A DNA stretch of 45,888 nt, from the NCBI GenBank assembly GCA_021647505.1, contig JAKIUN010000027.1, forward strand, positions 1-45,888. Direction: 5' to 3'. This DNA comes from Gammaproteobacteria bacterium. Lineage in GTDB: Bacteria > Pseudomonadota > Gammaproteobacteria > SZUA-152. Positions 45,448 to 45,888 of the stretch are shown piece after piece (the first letter of the stretch is position 1; each line of letters begins with the position of its first letter). The notes below the pieces were generated by a model. The model was given only the letters and a program-made list of their open reading frames with translations, did no database searches and was not told the origin of the DNA. Both the position numbers and the translations under genes were made by a program.

Positions 45448-45475
45448 AAAAAGGCGCTCTGAGAGCGCCTTTTTT
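45448..45475 (+). terminator. Intrinsic terminator of pilus operon 2
   Basis: AAAAA, GGCGCTC, a 3-base loop, GAGCGCC and TTTTTT: a textbook, nearly symmetrical terminator 35 bases after pilE, able to work in both directions. Confidence 0.93.
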
Positions 45476-45504
45476 ATTGCACGGAATCAAGCAGAAAAGA
45501 ATCA

Positions 45505-45538
45505 GCGCGTGGACACAAAAAAACGTGTCCACCCTACG
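45505..45538. repeat. Repeat family A, short type (variant GTGGACAC)
   Basis: GTGGACAC, an 8-base A-rich loop, GTGTCCAC, then CCTACG. Both arms carry the compensating G-to-A/C-to-T change relative to 6297-6326, so pairing is preserved. Confidence 0.75.
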
Positions 45539-45600
45539 ATACAGCGCGAGCTGTTGAGAGAAGCAATCAGTGCGCAAATTCACGCCAATCGACGCCTGAA

Positions 45601-45632
45601 TCATTCGCGTCCATTGACGTTCATTCGCGGAC
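45601..45632. repeat. Short ATTCGCG direct-repeat motif
   Basis: TCATTCGCGTCCATTGACGT followed by TCATTCGCGGAC contains TCATTCGCG twice. It has the style of a dispersed repeat, but no second copy is in the window. Confidence 0.4.
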
Positions 45633-45652
45633 AATTTCCCAGCCATCAGCAA

Positions 45653-45675
45653 CCGTAGGGTGGGCATTGCCCACC
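45653..45675. repeat. Repeat family A, left arm
   Basis: The left arm (CCGTAGGGTGGGCATTGCCC then ACC) is identical to the one at 14558. The right arm is decayed to GCTGCCTATCCTAC around 45693-45706. Confidence 0.75.
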
Positions 45676-45888
45676 AAAGAGCGGTAAGTTTCGCTGCCTA
45701 TCCTACAAGACCGGCTGCATAGCGGCCCGGCAGGGTATTGCACCGTGATGCCTGTTATGTCTAAATAGTGCCCGCCCGAAAACTATCCAACCTCATGATT
45801 TAATATAAAAAACCACTCCATTCCTGGCGCGAAGAAAGCTATAATAAAGCAGGCCTTCCACTGAAAACCTGCAAAAAACCGCTTTTTT

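Larger units (their letters stand above)
45476..45888. other. Repeat-rich gap at the right edge
   Basis: No gene is supported. Two family A copies and an ATTCGCG repeat are listed separately. TATAAT at 45840-45845 could be a -10 for a gene beyond the window, but no -35 is seen. Confidence 0.5.

Overview
The window looks like chromosomal DNA of a gammaproteobacterium. The evidence is gene content and order: a tyrU-glyT-thrT-tuf tRNA/EF-Tu string as in Escherichia coli, the hda/perM/pgsA/DUF2066 block, divergent mrp and metG, a complete rsxABCDGE (rnf) operon, and type IV pilus minor-pilin operons. DNA is GC-rich with GC-ending codons, except for an AT-richer patch near 5.0-6.5 kb. The many repeat-rich gaps recall sulfur- or iron-oxidising Chromatiales-like genomes, but the taxon is inference.

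Layout. 1-0.9 kb: 5' end of tuf and three tRNAs, all on the minus strand. 1-5 kb: class I fumarase, two lipoproteins, an ArsC/YfgD-like reductase and WrbA. 5.0-6.5 kb: wreckage of a REP-associated transposase, short tandem duplications and an orphan membrane gene. 6.5-10 kb: minus-strand operon DUF2066-pgsA-perM-hda. 10-13.2 kb: a frameshifted DUF2279 gene, an outer-membrane porin with an FNR-type site upstream, and a periplasmic DUF411 protein. 13.5-16.2 kb: purM, purN and a PAP2 phosphatase. 16.3-19.8 kb: an ArnT-type glycosyltransferase, a flippase-like membrane protein and a DUF3108 protein, with copies of a composite palindromic repeat on both sides of the first two. 19.9-24 kb: dcd and mrp facing metG. 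24.2-29.7 kb: the Rsx/Rnf complex, with an unusual hairpin-bearing gap between rsxA and rsxB.

30.2-45.4 kb: two consecutive, complete and divergent type IV pilus tip modules, each in the order fimT-pilV-pilW-pilX-pilY1-pilE. The minor pilins and PilY1 are expected to form the pilus-priming and adhesive tip complex. The first module is the most unusual part of the window. Its 1622-residue PilY1 carries three tandem beta-rich repeats resembling H-type lectin domains, inserted after the VWA-like metal site. EF-hand-like calcium loops recur in its PilW and PilX, with a looser version in PilE and further Asp-rich motifs in PilY1. The second module lacks the lectin-like repeats.

At least five or six families of short palindromic (REP/BIME-like) repeats occupy most intergenic gaps. 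The commonest has the core GTAGGGTGGGCA/TGCCCAC and about eight copies.
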